Assembly (NCBI RefSeq): GCF_037023745.1 | Contig: NZ_CP146101.1 | Coordinates: 7,110,001-7,174,000, forward strand | Length of the DNA: 64,000 nucleotides | Reading direction: 5' to 3' | Source: Streptomyces sp. SCSIO 30461 | GTDB taxonomy: Bacteria > Actinomycetota > Actinomycetes > Streptomycetales > Streptomycetaceae | Shown: piece after piece, positions 55,946-64,000 of the stretch | How the letters are laid out: every line of letters starts with the position of its first letter | Numbering within the stretch: position 1 is the first letter of the stretch | The notes under the pieces: generated by a model | Told to the model about the DNA's origin: nothing | What the model saw: only the letters and a program-made list of their open reading frames with translations | The model's database searches: none | Translations under genes and position numbers: made by a program

Positions 55946-57294
55946 CGGATTCCCCTCAGCCGCTGCCACGGCGTGAAGGTGAACACCGCGCCGCCCAGCA
56001 GGATCACCGTGCCAGCCACCAGGGCGAGAGCGCGCAGCGCGCCGCCGTCCTCGGCGCCGGTGTCGGCGAGGCCGCCACCGGGTGAGCCTGAAGCCGAGCC
56101 GGACGCGGTGCCGGAGATGGACCCGCCGGCCGCACCGCCCGGCTGGGCGGTGGTGTCGAGCTCCAAGGAGACCCGGACGTCGGCGGGCGGGGTGCAGGTC
56201 GTGGTGGTGCCGAGGGCCATCACGGTGAGCACACCCGGGCTGAGCGTCGAAGTACCGCTCGCTCCCGGCTTGTAGGTGCCGGTGAGGTCGGGGATCGCGA
56301 TCGGCTCACCGGACTTGATCGGGTCCTTGTTCGCCGGTCCGGCCACGCGGACGAAGCCGGTGTCGGCGCCACCGAGCTTGACCTCCATGGAAGGGGTGAC
56401 CGAGTTCGCCGGGATGTCGGCGGGGCTGTCCATGACCGATTCGGAGAACTTCACCGTGAGGGCGAAACCGTCGCCGTTCTTCTTGGCGTTGATCCGCACC
56501 GGGGATACGGCGTTCTTGTCTCCGATGGGGGTCTTGCAGGCGTAGGCGACCTCGATCTCCTTGCCCTCGAAGTCGGTCTGGCCGCTGTCGTCACCGCCCG
56601 TGGTCCCGCCTGAGGCCGTGGTCCCACCGGACGCGGTCGTACCGCCGGACGTCGTGGTCCCACCGGACGCGGTCGTACCGCCCGAGATCGTGGTCCCACC
56701 GGACGCGGTCGTACCGCCCGAGGTCGTGGTCCCACCCGAACCGCCGCCGCCCTCCGTCACCTTGATCGTCGCGCCCGGCTGCACCGCGGCTTCCGGCGAG
56801 CACTTGGTGTCCGTCGAGATCGGCTTGGAGACGTTGATGTTGTACGCGTCCGGCGTCAGCGTGATCTCGCCGGCCGAGGTCAGCTTGAGCTTCCCCTTCA
56901 TCTCGGACAGCACCATCGGGCTGTTCTTGGGTATCGGCGGGTTCTCCCGCGGTCCCTCCATCGCCAGGTCCGCGGTCTGCGCCCCGGCCACCTTGACCGT
57001 CCCGGTCGGCTTGACCGTGTTCTGTCCCAGGTCGAGGACGTCCGGGTTCTTCGAAGCGGCCTCGACGGTCTTCCAGACCACCTCGATCTCGTCCCCGACC
57101 TTCGCCTCGGCCGGTGCGGTGATCCGGGCCTTCGTCGTGCCGTGGACGGGGGGCAGCCCCGAAATCGGCGGCGGTATGCACTCCGTCGCGTACGACACCT
57201 CGGCGGCGTGGGCCTGACCCGCGGTCAGCAGGATCCCCGCGCCGCAGAGCATCAGCGCGACCCCTGCCGCGCTCATCCTCCGTTGCAAGCTCAC
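55942..57294 (-). CDS. sortase-anchored (LAxTG) surface protein with two repeated beta domains
   Basis: 450 residues from GTG 57294 (AAAGGA upstream), overlapping the upstream gene by GTGA. Signal peptide (VALMLCGAGILLTAGQAHA), first beta domain (about 35-175), a (SGGTTA)n linker, a second homologous domain (CKTPIGDKNAVSPVRINA, MEVKLGGADTGFVRVAGPA, LTVMALGTTTTC), then LADTG at about 409-413, a hydrophobic helix and RLRGIR. LAxTG is the class E sortase signal of actinobacteria. The second domain is paralogous to the LPRTG protein at 59.3-60.0 kb. The TAG stop lies in the inverted repeat of the adjacent MITE. Confidence 0.8.
   Translation of the reverse strand: MSLQRRMSAAGVALMLCGAGILLTAGQAHAAEVSYATECIPPPISGLPPVHGTTKARITAPAEAKVGDEIEVVWKTVEAASKNPDVLDLGQNTVKPTGTVKVAGAQTADLAMEGPRENPPIPKNSPMVLSEMKGKLKLTSAGEITLTPDAYNINVSKPISTDTKCSPEAAVQPGATIKVTEGGGGSGGTTTSGGTTASGGTTISGGTTASGGTTTSGGTTASGGTTASGGTTGGDDSGQTDFEGKEIEVAYACKTPIGDKNAVSPVRINAKKNGDGFALTVKFSESVMDSPADIPANSVTPSMEVKLGGADTGFVRVAGPANKDPIKSGEPIAIPDLTGTYKPGASGTSTLSPGVLTVMALGTTTTCTPPADVRVSLELDTTAQPGGAAGGSISGTASGSASGSPGGGLADTGAEDGGALRALALVAGTVILLGGAVFTFTPWQRLRGIR
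56597..56741 (-). repeat. tandem repeat encoding (SGGTTA/T)n linker
   Basis: About seven in-frame 18-bp units alternating in two flavours (GGTCCCACCGGACGCGGTC-type), encoding a Ser-Gly-Gly-Thr-Thr-X linker between the two beta domains of the LAxTG protein. Possibly length-variable. Confidence 0.8.
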
Positions 57295-58442
57295 GTGTGT
57301 CCTTTCGTCGTGGACCGGTTCTCTGACGGTGCGGAGTCGGGGGTGAACCACGGCAGCGCGTCGGGGCCGCCGTGCGTGGTGGTGGCGGATGAGCTGCCGT
57401 TGTCCGCGGCGCGGGCGGTGCGGTGGCGTCCGCCGAGGCGCCGACGGCTCGTCCACGACCGGGTCCGTTGCCGGATGCGGGGCCGTACGCGGTCCACGAT
57501 CGCCATGCCGATCCGGTACAGCGCCGCCGGGACGACGACCGCGAGCAGCACCCAGAACAACGTCACGCCCCACGGCCTGCCCACGCGCCACGGCTGCTCG
57601 GCGATGACCTTCGAGCCGTACTTGACGGAGACCTGGTAGTCGCCGTGCGCGCCGGCCGTGAGCTCGACGGGCAGGCTGATCTGTGCCTTCTTGCCCGGCT
57701 CGACGGTTCCCCGCCACTGCCGTTCCTCCCACTGCGGGGCGAACACCCCGTGGGCAGTACCGACCTCGAAGACCGGGTCGCGGATCGGCGTGGAGCCGAG
57801 ATTGCCGACGGTGAACACGAGTTCACGGCCGGGTGGGGCGCCGAACCACACCAGCAGTCCGCTGGAACCGCGCAGCCGGAGCGTGGCGAGAAGGGCGAGT
57901 CTGCCGTCACCGGCCGGCTGGGGCAGCGGGGCGGCGGGATGCCCCGCGACGGTGAACACGGAGTCCACGGCCGCCTGTTCACCGGTGACGGTGGCCACGT
58001 GCACCACGCACGGGCAGGGCTTCGGAGGCTCTGCGACCGGCAGCTTCGTACTGAACGCCCCTCTGTCGTCGGTGGTGACCGCGCGTCCGTCGGCGTTGGC
58101 GCAGGCGTTGGTACCGCTGATCACGCCGCGGTCAGGACTGGACTGACCGCAGATCAACAGCATCAGCAGGGTCTTCGGCCGCCATCCGGTACCGCTGACG
58201 GCGATGTCGCCGCCCTTGCCCGCCTGCGGGGCGGACAATCTGACGGCCGGCTTCCCGTCGTCGGTGACAGAGCCGTCCGCGGCAGAAGCGACGGAAGCAA
58301 TGGGAGCAATGGGAGCAACGAGGGCCAAGGAGACGGCCGAGGCAGTGGAGGCAGCCGGCGGTGCGGGCGCAAGTACCGACACCGCCGCCAGCGCCCAGAC
58401 GAGCAGCACCCCGAGCAGCCCGGACCGGATCGTCAGCCTCAC
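57291..58442 (-). CDS. exported membrane-anchored protein with neocarzinostatin-like Ig domain
   Basis: A 383-residue protein, second to last in a four-gene operon. N-terminal signal (LLGVLLVWALAAVSVLAPAP), an Ig-like domain at about 65-170 (VRLSAPQAGKGGDIAVSGTG, LMLLICGQSS, ADGRAVTTDDRGAFSTKLPV, and the PKPCPCVVHVATV disulfide region) resembling the neocarzinostatin/IPT-type fold of secreted actinobacterial proteins, a second beta domain (about 200-300), a helix near 310-330 and a basic cytoplasmic tail. ATGA overlap with the upstream gene and GTGA with the downstream gene. The role is probably structural in a surface complex; unproven. Confidence 0.75.
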   Translation of the reverse strand: MRLTIRSGLLGVLLVWALAAVSVLAPAPPAASTASAVSLALVAPIAPIASVASAADGSVTDDGKPAVRLSAPQAGKGGDIAVSGTGWRPKTLLMLLICGQSSPDRGVISGTNACANADGRAVTTDDRGAFSTKLPVAEPPKPCPCVVHVATVTGEQAAVDSVFTVAGHPAAPLPQPAGDGRLALLATLRLRGSSGLLVWFGAPPGRELVFTVGNLGSTPIRDPVFEVGTAHGVFAPQWEERQWRGTVEPGKKAQISLPVELTAGAHGDYQVSVKYGSKVIAEQPWRVGRPWGVTLFWVLLAVVVPAALYRIGMAIVDRVRPRIRQRTRSWTSRRRLGGRHRTARAADNGSSSATTTHGGPDALPWFTPDSAPSENRSTTKGHT

Positions 58443-59275
58443 CGCACCGCTCCCGCCGTCGCCGCACCGTCGTCATGGCGGCATCGGGTCCGACGGCGCG
58501 CACACACCCCCCGTAGCACCGCCGTTCCTCCTCCCACGGCCCCGAGCCCGAGCGCCCCGACCGAAGCAGCGCCGCCGGGCGTGAGGTACAGCGCCTCGGC
58601 GCTCCCCTCGGCATGGGCTCCACCTGCCGCGGTCGCCAGGAGGGACACATCGACCGAGTCGAGCGCGGGCGGATCCGGCCAGGGTTCGGTGAGTTCGGCG
58701 CGCCCGCCCGGGGGCAGCGTCACGGGCAGCCGACGGGCTGGGCGCGCCATCAGCTGCCCGGTGAGACCGCGGGCGCGCACGGCGAGGCGCGGCTTCAGGA
58801 CGGTGTTGCCGCGGTTGACCAGGGTGTAGTTGATCCGCTCGCCGTCCAGGCGCACATCCTCGACGCTCAGCGCGGCGAGGCTGGGGCCGCTGATCCGCAG
58901 CCGGACGGGCACGGCTGACCGTCTTCCCGCCGCAGCCGCGACGATCGCGGCGGAGTGGTCGCCGGGCACCGCGGCGGCCGGCACGGTCAGGGCGAAGGGG
59001 ATGTCCGCGCGAGTCCGGGGCGGGATGGTGAGGCGCTCCGACGCGAGCGCGATCCGGGCGGCCGGGCCATCCTCCCGTACGGCCACCCGTACGGTCAGCG
59101 GCCGGTCACCCGGGTTGGTCACGGACAGCGTGTCCTGCAGCACGGTCCCGGGCGGCCCTTCCAGATAGACGTACGGCCTGCCACCCGCCGCGGGCTGGGC
59201 AGTCCACGGCGCGGAGGGCTCGACGGGCACGGTCGTGGACAGCGCGCAGAGCAGCGCGGCGGTGGCGGCGATCAC
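58439..59275 (-). CDS. exported protein with DUF916/WxL-interacting-type beta domains
   Basis: 278 residues from GTG 59275. Signal peptide short (IAATAALLCALSTTVPVEPS); then a beta-sandwich (VYLEGPPGTVLQDTLSVTNPG, LTIPPRTRADIPFALTVPA) and a second (LRISGPSLAALSVEDVRLDG, INYTLVNRGNTVLKPRLAV), the pattern of WxL-interacting/DUF916-type proteins, with a C-terminal hydrophobic segment (GGAASVGALGLGAVGGGTAVL) and Arg-rich end. The start lies six bases after the upstream stop and its own stop overlaps the next gene by four bases. Tightly coupled to the two sortase substrates. Confidence 0.72.
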   Translation of the reverse strand: MIAATAALLCALSTTVPVEPSAPWTAQPAAGGRPYVYLEGPPGTVLQDTLSVTNPGDRPLTVRVAVREDGPAARIALASERLTIPPRTRADIPFALTVPAAAVPGDHSAAIVAAAAGRRSAVPVRLRISGPSLAALSVEDVRLDGERINYTLVNRGNTVLKPRLAVRARGLTGQLMARPARRLPVTLPPGGRAELTEPWPDPPALDSVDVSLLATAAGGAHAEGSAEALYLTPGGAASVGALGLGAVGGGTAVLRGVCARRRTRCRHDDGAATAGAVR

Positions 59276-59281
59276 AGCGGA

Positions 59282-59974
59282 TCAGTTCGTGGACCGGGTG
59301 CCGCGGCGGGTGAGCCAGAGCACTCCCGCGGCTCCGGCGAGCAGCACGGTCCCACCGAGCGTGCCGAGCGCGAGCGCCGAGTCGATCGGTCCCGTCCTGG
59401 GCAGTTCGTCACCCGAAGCCGTTCCCGAAGCCGACGAGGTGCCCGAGTCCGAGTCCGTGCCCCCGCTCGCCCCCTGTACGTCGAGGGTGAGTGACGGCTT
59501 CGGACTGTTCTGCGGCGTGCACGTGGTGGTCGTCCCCAGGGCCTTGATGGTGAGCACACCAGCCGTGAAGGTGACCTGACCGGTCTTCTTCGGGGTGTAC
59601 GTCCCCGACAAGTCATTGATCTTGATGGGGGTGTTGGCCGGAATGGCCGCGGAGTTGGCCGGGCCCGACACCGTCAGCGTCCCGCTGTCGGCGCCGCCCA
59701 GCCTGATCTGCGCGCTCGGGTTCATCGCGCCCTTGCCCAGCTCGACCGGGCTGGACGAGACGCCCTTCTCGAACGACATGGTGAGCCGGTAGCCACTGCC
59801 CTTCTCGACGGCCTTGATGTCGATCGGCGACACGGCTCCCTTGGGGCCTATCGGGGTCTGGCACTGGTAGTTCACGTCCACGACGTCGGCATGGGCGGCG
59901 GAGGCGGCCGTCAGGACCACCGAGCCCGCCAGAGCCGCTGCGAGCATGAGAGCTGTCCGCTTCCGGTACGACAC
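59282..59974 (-). CDS. sortase-anchored (LPxTG) surface protein, single beta domain
   Basis: 230 residues from GTG 59974, preceded by GAGGGGG. Signal peptide (LMLAAALAGSVVLTAASAAHA), one beta domain (CQTPIGPKGAVSPIDIKAVE, AQIRLGGADSGTLTVSGPA, LTIKALGTTTTCTP) paralogous to the second domain of the LAxTG protein, a Gly/Ser/Asp linker, then LPRTG at 191-195, a hydrophobic helix and TRRGTRSTN. First gene of the surface operon; its LPxTG contrasts with the LAxTG of its paralogue. Confidence 0.8.
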   Translation of the reverse strand: MSYRKRTALMLAAALAGSVVLTAASAAHADVVDVNYQCQTPIGPKGAVSPIDIKAVEKGSGYRLTMSFEKGVSSSPVELGKGAMNPSAQIRLGGADSGTLTVSGPANSAAIPANTPIKINDLSGTYTPKKTGQVTFTAGVLTIKALGTTTTCTPQNSPKPSLTLDVQGASGGTDSDSGTSSASGTASGDELPRTGPIDSALALGTLGGTVLLAGAAGVLWLTRRGTRSTN

Positions 59975-60212
59975 CTCGAGCCCCCTCAAGGCCGGAACGC
60001 CGCCAGAAGTTACTGACGGCACATCAGATCGGGCGCTCAAGGTACGCCTGGGCCCTGATGGAGGGAAGACAAAGAGCACGACGGATCGCCGTGCTCCACA
60101 ACAGCTTCGAAAACGGCTCGGACAACGCCCACACGCGCCACCGTGACGGGGACCTCGCGATTCGGGGTCGCCGCCGCAGGAGCCACGGCCGTCCGGCCCC
60201 GCCCGGGCCGCG

Positions 60213-60725
60213 CTAGGCAGGCGCGGCGAGCTCCGCCCACACGGTCTTGCCCGGCGCACCGGGGGTCCGCCGTACACCCCAGTCCAGGCAGAGGCGCTGC
60301 ACGATGAACATCCCGTGCCCTCCGGGCCGTCCGGACCGGTGCGGGGTACGGGGTGCGGGGTGACCGGCGCCGCGGTCGGCGACCTCGAGGCGCAGCACCT
60401 TCCCCTGGAAGGACACCCGGAGCTCCTCCGGGCCCTCGGCGTGCAGACAGGCGTTGGTCACCAGCTCCGAGACCACGAGCAGCACATCCTCCGCGGCGGC
60501 GCGGCGGTCGGCGGAGGCGGCCGGCAGCCAGCCCCAGTCGTACAGCGCCTGCCGCGTGAAGTCACGGGCGAGCGGCACGATGCCGCTGGCGTTCCCGAGC
60601 AGGAGTGTGCGCACCATGCCGTCATGGACGGCGGAGGCGGGCCCAGAGGCCACGGAGGCGTCGGCAGGAGCGCCGTCCGGTTCCGGGCCGCGGTCGCCCG
60701 GCGGATGCTGCCGGGTGGTGCTCAT
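60213..60725 (-). CDS. ATP-binding anti-sigma/regulatory protein (RsbW-like HATPase)
   Basis: 170 residues with the GHKL fold of serine-kinase anti-sigma factors. An N-terminal disordered lead is followed by AEDVLLVVSELVTNACLHA (N-box), LRLEVADRGAGHPAP (G1) and GGHGMFIVQRLCLDWGV (G2). It would bind and inhibit a partner sigma factor or phosphorylate an anti-sigma antagonist. Nearby are an STAS antagonist (60875) and a SigB-type sigma gene (61523), so the three probably form a partner-switching module. ATG 60725. Confidence 0.88.
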   Translation of the reverse strand: MSTTRQHPPGDRGPEPDGAPADASVASGPASAVHDGMVRTLLLGNASGIVPLARDFTRQALYDWGWLPAASADRRAAAEDVLLVVSELVTNACLHAEGPEELRVSFQGKVLRLEVADRGAGHPAPRTPHRSGRPGGHGMFIVQRLCLDWGVRRTPGAPGKTVWAELAAPA

Positions 60726-60874
60726 CAGCGCTTCACCTCACCGATTCACCAGTTCGCTTTGCTTCAGTGATTACGTCAGTACAGAGCGTGTGGAGGAGAC
60801 ACGCGGGTCTGCGGGGGGTCTTCTGCCCGGCCGAATCGGGACAACACCCGATCAGCCGGACCGGAATGCGGCGG

Positions 60875-61243
60875 TCAGTCCGCCAGGGCCGCGGCCAGGG
60901 AGTCATGGACCGTGAACACGGCCTCCGCGCCCGTGATCTCGAACACCCTGGCGACGATCGGCCGCATACCGGCCAGATGCACCGCACCCCCCGCGGCCTC
61001 GGCTTTCAGCCGCGCACCGAGCAGCACGTTGAGGCCCGTGGAGTCACAGAACTCAAGGAGTGAGCAGTCCACGACCAGGCGTGCACGCCCCTGCTCCACC
61101 GCGTCCTCCAGTGGCGTACGCAACAGATCGGCCGTGTGGTGATCAAGCTCACCCGCCGGCGTGACGATCTCACTCCGACCTTCGGTCCGGACTTCCACCC
61201 GAAGCCGGACCGGATTGGCGTTACTGACCGTCCCGCGGTCCAT
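60875..61243 (-). CDS. anti-sigma factor antagonist (STAS domain)
   Basis: 122 residues from ATG 61243 (GAGGG upstream). STAS fold: VTPAGELDHHTADLLRTPLE, LVVDCSLLEFCDSTGLNVLL with the phosphorylatable Ser in CDSTGLN, and GAVHLAGMRPIVARVFEITG. When unphosphorylated such proteins sequester the anti-sigma kinase. Divergent from the sigma factor gene, same strand as the HATPase. Confidence 0.93.
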   Translation of the reverse strand: MDRGTVSNANPVRLRVEVRTEGRSEIVTPAGELDHHTADLLRTPLEDAVEQGRARLVVDCSLLEFCDSTGLNVLLGARLKAEAAGGAVHLAGMRPIVARVFEITGAEAVFTVHDSLAAALAD

Positions 61244-61522
61244 GCCCACCCTCTTCGCCGATGTCGCCGATGCACTGGGCGTCTTAGACGCCCACAGAAC
61301 ACTACGCCTTCCACGCGGCGAGCGGAGGCCGACGGGCTTCATTCGAGCCCCCAACTCCCCCACAAAAGGGACTTATATGACATACAACACTTGCCATGTC
61401 GAGTAAAAACCGGGTAGGCCTAGTAGGGACATCACCGACACGAGACGGCTTCGGAGGCGCCGCAAACCGCAGCGCAGCAATCAGGCATCGGCAGCCTTGT
61501 GCCGAGAACGATGGAGGAGACC
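61244..61522. other. divergent intergenic region of the sigma module
   Basis: 279 bases between the STAS gene (-) and the sigma gene (+), AT-richer near 61360-61420. A GGGTAG element at 61412-61417 recalls the -10 of SigB-type promoters, but I could not find a matching -35 at the right distance, so autoregulation is only possible, not shown. Confidence 0.25.
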
Positions 61523-62470
61523 ATGTCACCCCGGCTCGACGAAACGCGGACCCCGCACGCGACGTCGACACGTCCGCACGATCGCCTCGAAGACACCACC
61601 CCGCTCGCCAGCCCCACGCAGGCCGAGCGCACAGAGCACACCGGACTCACCGCGCAGCTCGACGAGCTGCTCGACCTCCCGGACATCCCGCCCTTCGAGG
61701 AAGTGGGCGCTGTTGACGCCCGGGCCCTGTCCAAGACCCTCTTCGCCCGTCTCGAGGCGCTTGAGGAAGGCACGCACGAGTACGCATACGTGCGCAACAC
61801 GCTCGTCGAACTGAACCTGGCGCTCGTCAAGTTCGCCGCGTCTCGGTTCCGCTCCCGGAGCGAGCCGATGGAGGACATCATCCAGGTCGGCACGATCGGC
61901 CTGATCAAGGCGATCGACCGCTTCCAGCTCAGCCGCGGTGTCGAGTTCCCCACCTTCGCGATGCCGACCATCGTCGGCGAGATCAAGCGCTTCTTCCGTG
62001 ACACCTCCTGGTCCGTGCGCGTACCGCGCCGCCTCCAGGAACTCCGTCTCGACCTCGCGAAGGCGGGCGACGAGCTCGCCCAGAAGTTCGACCGCGCGCC
62101 GACCGTCGGTGAGCTGGCCGAGCGTCTCGGCATCAGCAGGGACGAGGTGGTCGAGGGCATGGCCGCGAGCAACGCGTACACCGCGAGCTCGCTGGACGCC
62201 CAGCCCGACGAGGATGACTCGGAGGGCGCGCTGGCCGACCGGATCGGCTACGAGGACCGCAGCCTGGAGGGCATCGAGTACATCGAGTCACTCAAGCCGC
62301 TGATCGCCTCGCTGTCGCCGCGTGACCGCAAGATCCTCTCGCTGCGTTTCGTGGTGGGCATGACCCAGTCGGAGATCGGCGACGAGCTGGGCATCTCGCA
62401 GATGCATGTGTCCCGGCTGCTCGCGCGCACGCTGAACAAGCTGAGAAAGGGCCTCACGGTCGAGGAGTGA
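61523..62470 (+). CDS. SigB/SigF-family RNA polymerase sigma factor
   Basis: 315 residues. ATG 61523 with GGAGGAG just upstream is preferred over GTG 61499. Region 2 reads NLALVKFAASRFRSRSEPME and IIQVGTIGLIKAIDRFQLSR, then PTFAMPTIVGEIKRFFRDTS; region 3 RVPRRLQELRLDLAKAGDEL; region 4 RDRKILSLRFVVGMTQSEIG with the recognition helix ISQMHVSRLLARTLNKLRKGL. Stress/developmental sigma of the type controlled by partner switching with the two genes upstream; its position corresponds to the sigI region of S. coelicolor as I recall, not verified. Confidence 0.92.
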   Translation: MSPRLDETRTPHATSTRPHDRLEDTTPLASPTQAERTEHTGLTAQLDELLDLPDIPPFEEVGAVDARALSKTLFARLEALEEGTHEYAYVRNTLVELNLALVKFAASRFRSRSEPMEDIIQVGTIGLIKAIDRFQLSRGVEFPTFAMPTIVGEIKRFFRDTSWSVRVPRRLQELRLDLAKAGDELAQKFDRAPTVGELAERLGISRDEVVEGMAASNAYTASSLDAQPDEDDSEGALADRIGYEDRSLEGIEYIESLKPLIASLSPRDRKILSLRFVVGMTQSEIGDELGISQMHVSRLLARTLNKLRKGLTVEE

Positions 62471-62528
62471 CGCCTCGCCCGTAGGGCATGCCGCGGCAGC
62501 GCGGCAGCGGCCCCTTCCGAGGGCATCC

Positions 62529-62561
62529 GAAGGGTCCATTCCGTCAAGGGATGGGCCCTTC
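62529..62561 (+). terminator. terminator of the sigma gene
   Basis: A hairpin with 14-base arms GAAGGGTCCATTCC (62529-62542) and GGGATGGGCCCTTC (62548-62561), with two G-U pairs and a 5-base loop, followed by CCGCCTTATT. Confidence 0.7.
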
Positions 62562-62622
62562 CGCCTTATTGACGGTGCGGTCCGGAATGCGCCACATTGA
62601 GCCCGGGGTTCAGGGGGGTCAT

Positions 62623-63855
62623 ATGGCGATCAACGGGGCATTGGACGCGTGGATGCGCGACCGCACCGGCCGGGAGTGCCTGTATGTGCCGTCGTGCCGC
62701 TTCGGCCTGTACCTGGCGCTGCGCCACTGGTGCAGACCCGGCGGGCGGGTGCTGATGTCCCCCGTCAACGATGACGTGATCTTCTTCGTGGTGCTCGCGG
62801 CCGGACTACGGCCGGTACAGGCGCCGCTCAACGCCCGGGACGGCTCCATCGACCCGGCAGCCGTTCCGGACGCATCATGGCGGAGCCTCTCCGCCGTGCT
62901 CACCACCAATCTGTACGGCAACCCCGACCCCGCACCCGCGCTGCGCGACCGCTGCGACACGCTGGGCATCCCACTGATCGAGGACGCCGCGCACGCCATC
63001 GGTTCACAGCTGCCGGACGGGAGGCCGGTCGGCGACTACGGGGACGCGTCGGTGTTCTCGCTCTCCAAGCACGCGGGGGCCAAGGCCGGAGGCTTCCTGA
63101 CCGTCGCCGACCCTGCGCGACGGTCCGCGCTCGAAGAGGCACGCGACGACCTGCTGCTGCCTTCGCGTGCGTTGTCCGAACTCGCCTACGCCCTGCGGCC
63201 GTACGCCGAGGCTTCGGTGCGCGGACTGAGGCTGGTGCGGGCCGCGCGGGCCGTGCAGCGACTGCTCGGGCTGGCAGAGCGCGAGGCGATACGCATGCCG
63301 CTGCGGGCCGCCGAGTTGGAACGGGCGGTGACCGGTGCGCCCGCCCTCGGGCTGTTCCACTCCTGGGTGCGGGTCGACATGCACACCTACCGGATGGCGC
63401 CCGGGGCGGCCAGACTGCGGCGTTCCGCCCGGCTGCTCGACCGCCTCGACGAACGTCTGGCGGCCCATCTCGACGGTACGCGACGACTGTTGGACAGCCC
63501 CTGGGGAGCGCCCGGTCCGGGCTCAGGCGGCAGCCGCGGACCCGGCTTCGTACAACCGCTGTTCCGGGTGCCACTGCTGGTCGCCGACCGGGACGCGGCG
63601 ATCGCCGCGTTGGCGCGCCGGCGGATCACCACCGGCTATCTCTACGATCCGCCGCTCGACGACTACGCCTCCGCCCTGTTCACGGACCCGTCCCCGGATC
63701 CCGCGCCCGCCCGCTGGTTCGCCCGCCATGCCCTGCCGGCCGACCCGCTGAAGGCGAAGCAGGTGCTGGCGGTGCTGCGTACGGACGGCATCCGTCCCGC
63801 CGAAGGGGCCGCCGCAGGACTCGTCGGCCCGTACCGGGACGGGACCGGTGGCTGA
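62623..63855 (+). CDS. DegT/DnrJ/EryC1/StrS-type PLP aminotransferase-like protein
   Basis: 410 residues from ATG 62623 (AGGGGGG upstream). PLP fold type I of the sugar-aminotransferase group: CLYVPSCRFGLYLALRHW, SAVLTTNLYGNP, LIEDAAHAIGSQLP with the cofactor Asp, and SVFSLSKHAGAKAGGFL with the Schiff-base Lys. The middle and C-terminal parts are less conserved than in sugar enzymes. Eight-base overlap with a flippase-like gene suggests an envelope polysaccharide cluster. Substrate unknown. Confidence 0.8.
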   Translation: MAINGALDAWMRDRTGRECLYVPSCRFGLYLALRHWCRPGGRVLMSPVNDDVIFFVVLAAGLRPVQAPLNARDGSIDPAAVPDASWRSLSAVLTTNLYGNPDPAPALRDRCDTLGIPLIEDAAHAIGSQLPDGRPVGDYGDASVFSLSKHAGAKAGGFLTVADPARRSALEEARDDLLLPSRALSELAYALRPYAEASVRGLRLVRAARAVQRLLGLAEREAIRMPLRAAELERAVTGAPALGLFHSWVRVDMHTYRMAPGAARLRRSARLLDRLDERLAAHLDGTRRLLDSPWGAPGPGSGGSRGPGFVQPLFRVPLLVADRDAAIAALARRRITTGYLYDPPLDDYASALFTDPSPDPAPARWFARHALPADPLKAKQVLAVLRTDGIRPAEGAAAGLVGPYRDGTGG

Positions 63856-64000
63856 CACCGCACGACTGGGCGGACGGGGACGCGCACCGGCGACGCCAGA
63901 GGCAGCCGGTACCTCCCGGGGCGATGGGGACTCCCTGTTCCGCAACGCCTATGCCCTGATGTTGTCGACCGGTGTATCGGCCGCGCTCGGGCTCGGCTTC
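63848..64000 (+). CDS. oligosaccharide flippase/polysaccharide biosynthesis protein, N-terminal fragment
   Basis: GTG 63848 overlaps the aminotransferase stop by eight bases. The 51 visible codons give a polar lead (MADTARLGGRGRAPATPEAA), then DSLFRNAYALMLSTGVSAAL, the typical beginning of the first helix of Wzx/MATE-like lipopolysaccharide flippases. The rest lies outside the window. Confidence 0.65.
   Translation, partial: MADTARLGGRGRAPATPEAAGTSRGDGDSLFRNAYALMLSTGVSAALGLGF

Overview
The window is high-GC, with long genes in both orientations, many GTG starts and frequent 4-bp ATGA/GTGA overlaps. Together with a WhiB developmental regulator, SpoIIM, SigB-type sigma control, five LCP cell-wall ligases and a class E (LAxTG) sortase substrate, this indicates a Streptomyces chromosome. 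The order sahH, manA, SIS protein, manB, DUF3499, zincin, whiB, fbiA-fbiB, manC, LCP, fadE, purE-purK, gtrA is a conserved actinobacterial core block, also recognisable in Mycobacterium (Rv3248c to Rv3277), so most of the window is core chromosome.

Layout. 1-2.3 kb: SpoIIM fragment, RDD protein and a conserved hypothetical. 2.4-10.5 kb: S-adenosylhomocysteinase, a CDF transporter and the mannose activation genes manA, SIS, Trm112-like and manB, then DUF3499. 10.7-16.6 kb: a degenerate zincin, a DUF5719 protein and a giant membrane glycosyltransferase. 16.8-23 kb: whiB; a polycysteine leader ORF upstream of cysteine dioxygenase; fbiA-fbiB (coenzyme F420); a DNA glycosylase; and a GDP-mannose pyrophosphorylase. 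23-36.2 kb: cell-envelope block with a PGRP amidase, a TIGR03089 protein, five LCP proteins, a family 2 glycosyltransferase and a thioesterase, closed by a strong terminator. 36.2-38.5 kb: two secreted low-complexity proteins. 38.6-45.2 kb: an accessory stretch with a methyltransferase/SDR deletion junction, a secreted protein that looks like a small aerolysin/ETX-type beta-pore former, an integrase remnant and two abutting, apparently identical group II introns. 45.3-51.7 kb: acyl-CoA dehydrogenase, UDP-glucose dehydrogenase, dipeptidase, purE-purK and GtrA. 51.7-55.6 kb: a two-component system and a POT peptide transporter. 55.7-60 kb: a MITE-like repeat and a four-gene surface operon with two sortase substrates. 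60.2-64 kb: a partner-switching sigma module and the start of a polysaccharide/aminotransferase-flippase cluster.

Functional themes. The Man6P-Man1P-GDP-Man enzymes, glycosyltransferases, UDP-glucose dehydrogenase, GtrA and LCP ligases form an envelope-glycopolymer neighbourhood. WhiB, SpoIIM, the SigB-like module and a candidate BldD-type palindrome tie it to development and stress. The most notable items for follow-up are the polycysteine leader before cysteine dioxygenase, the tandem group II introns placed between an integrase remnant and its probable terminator, the ETX-like secreted protein, and the sortase/Ig-like surface operon.
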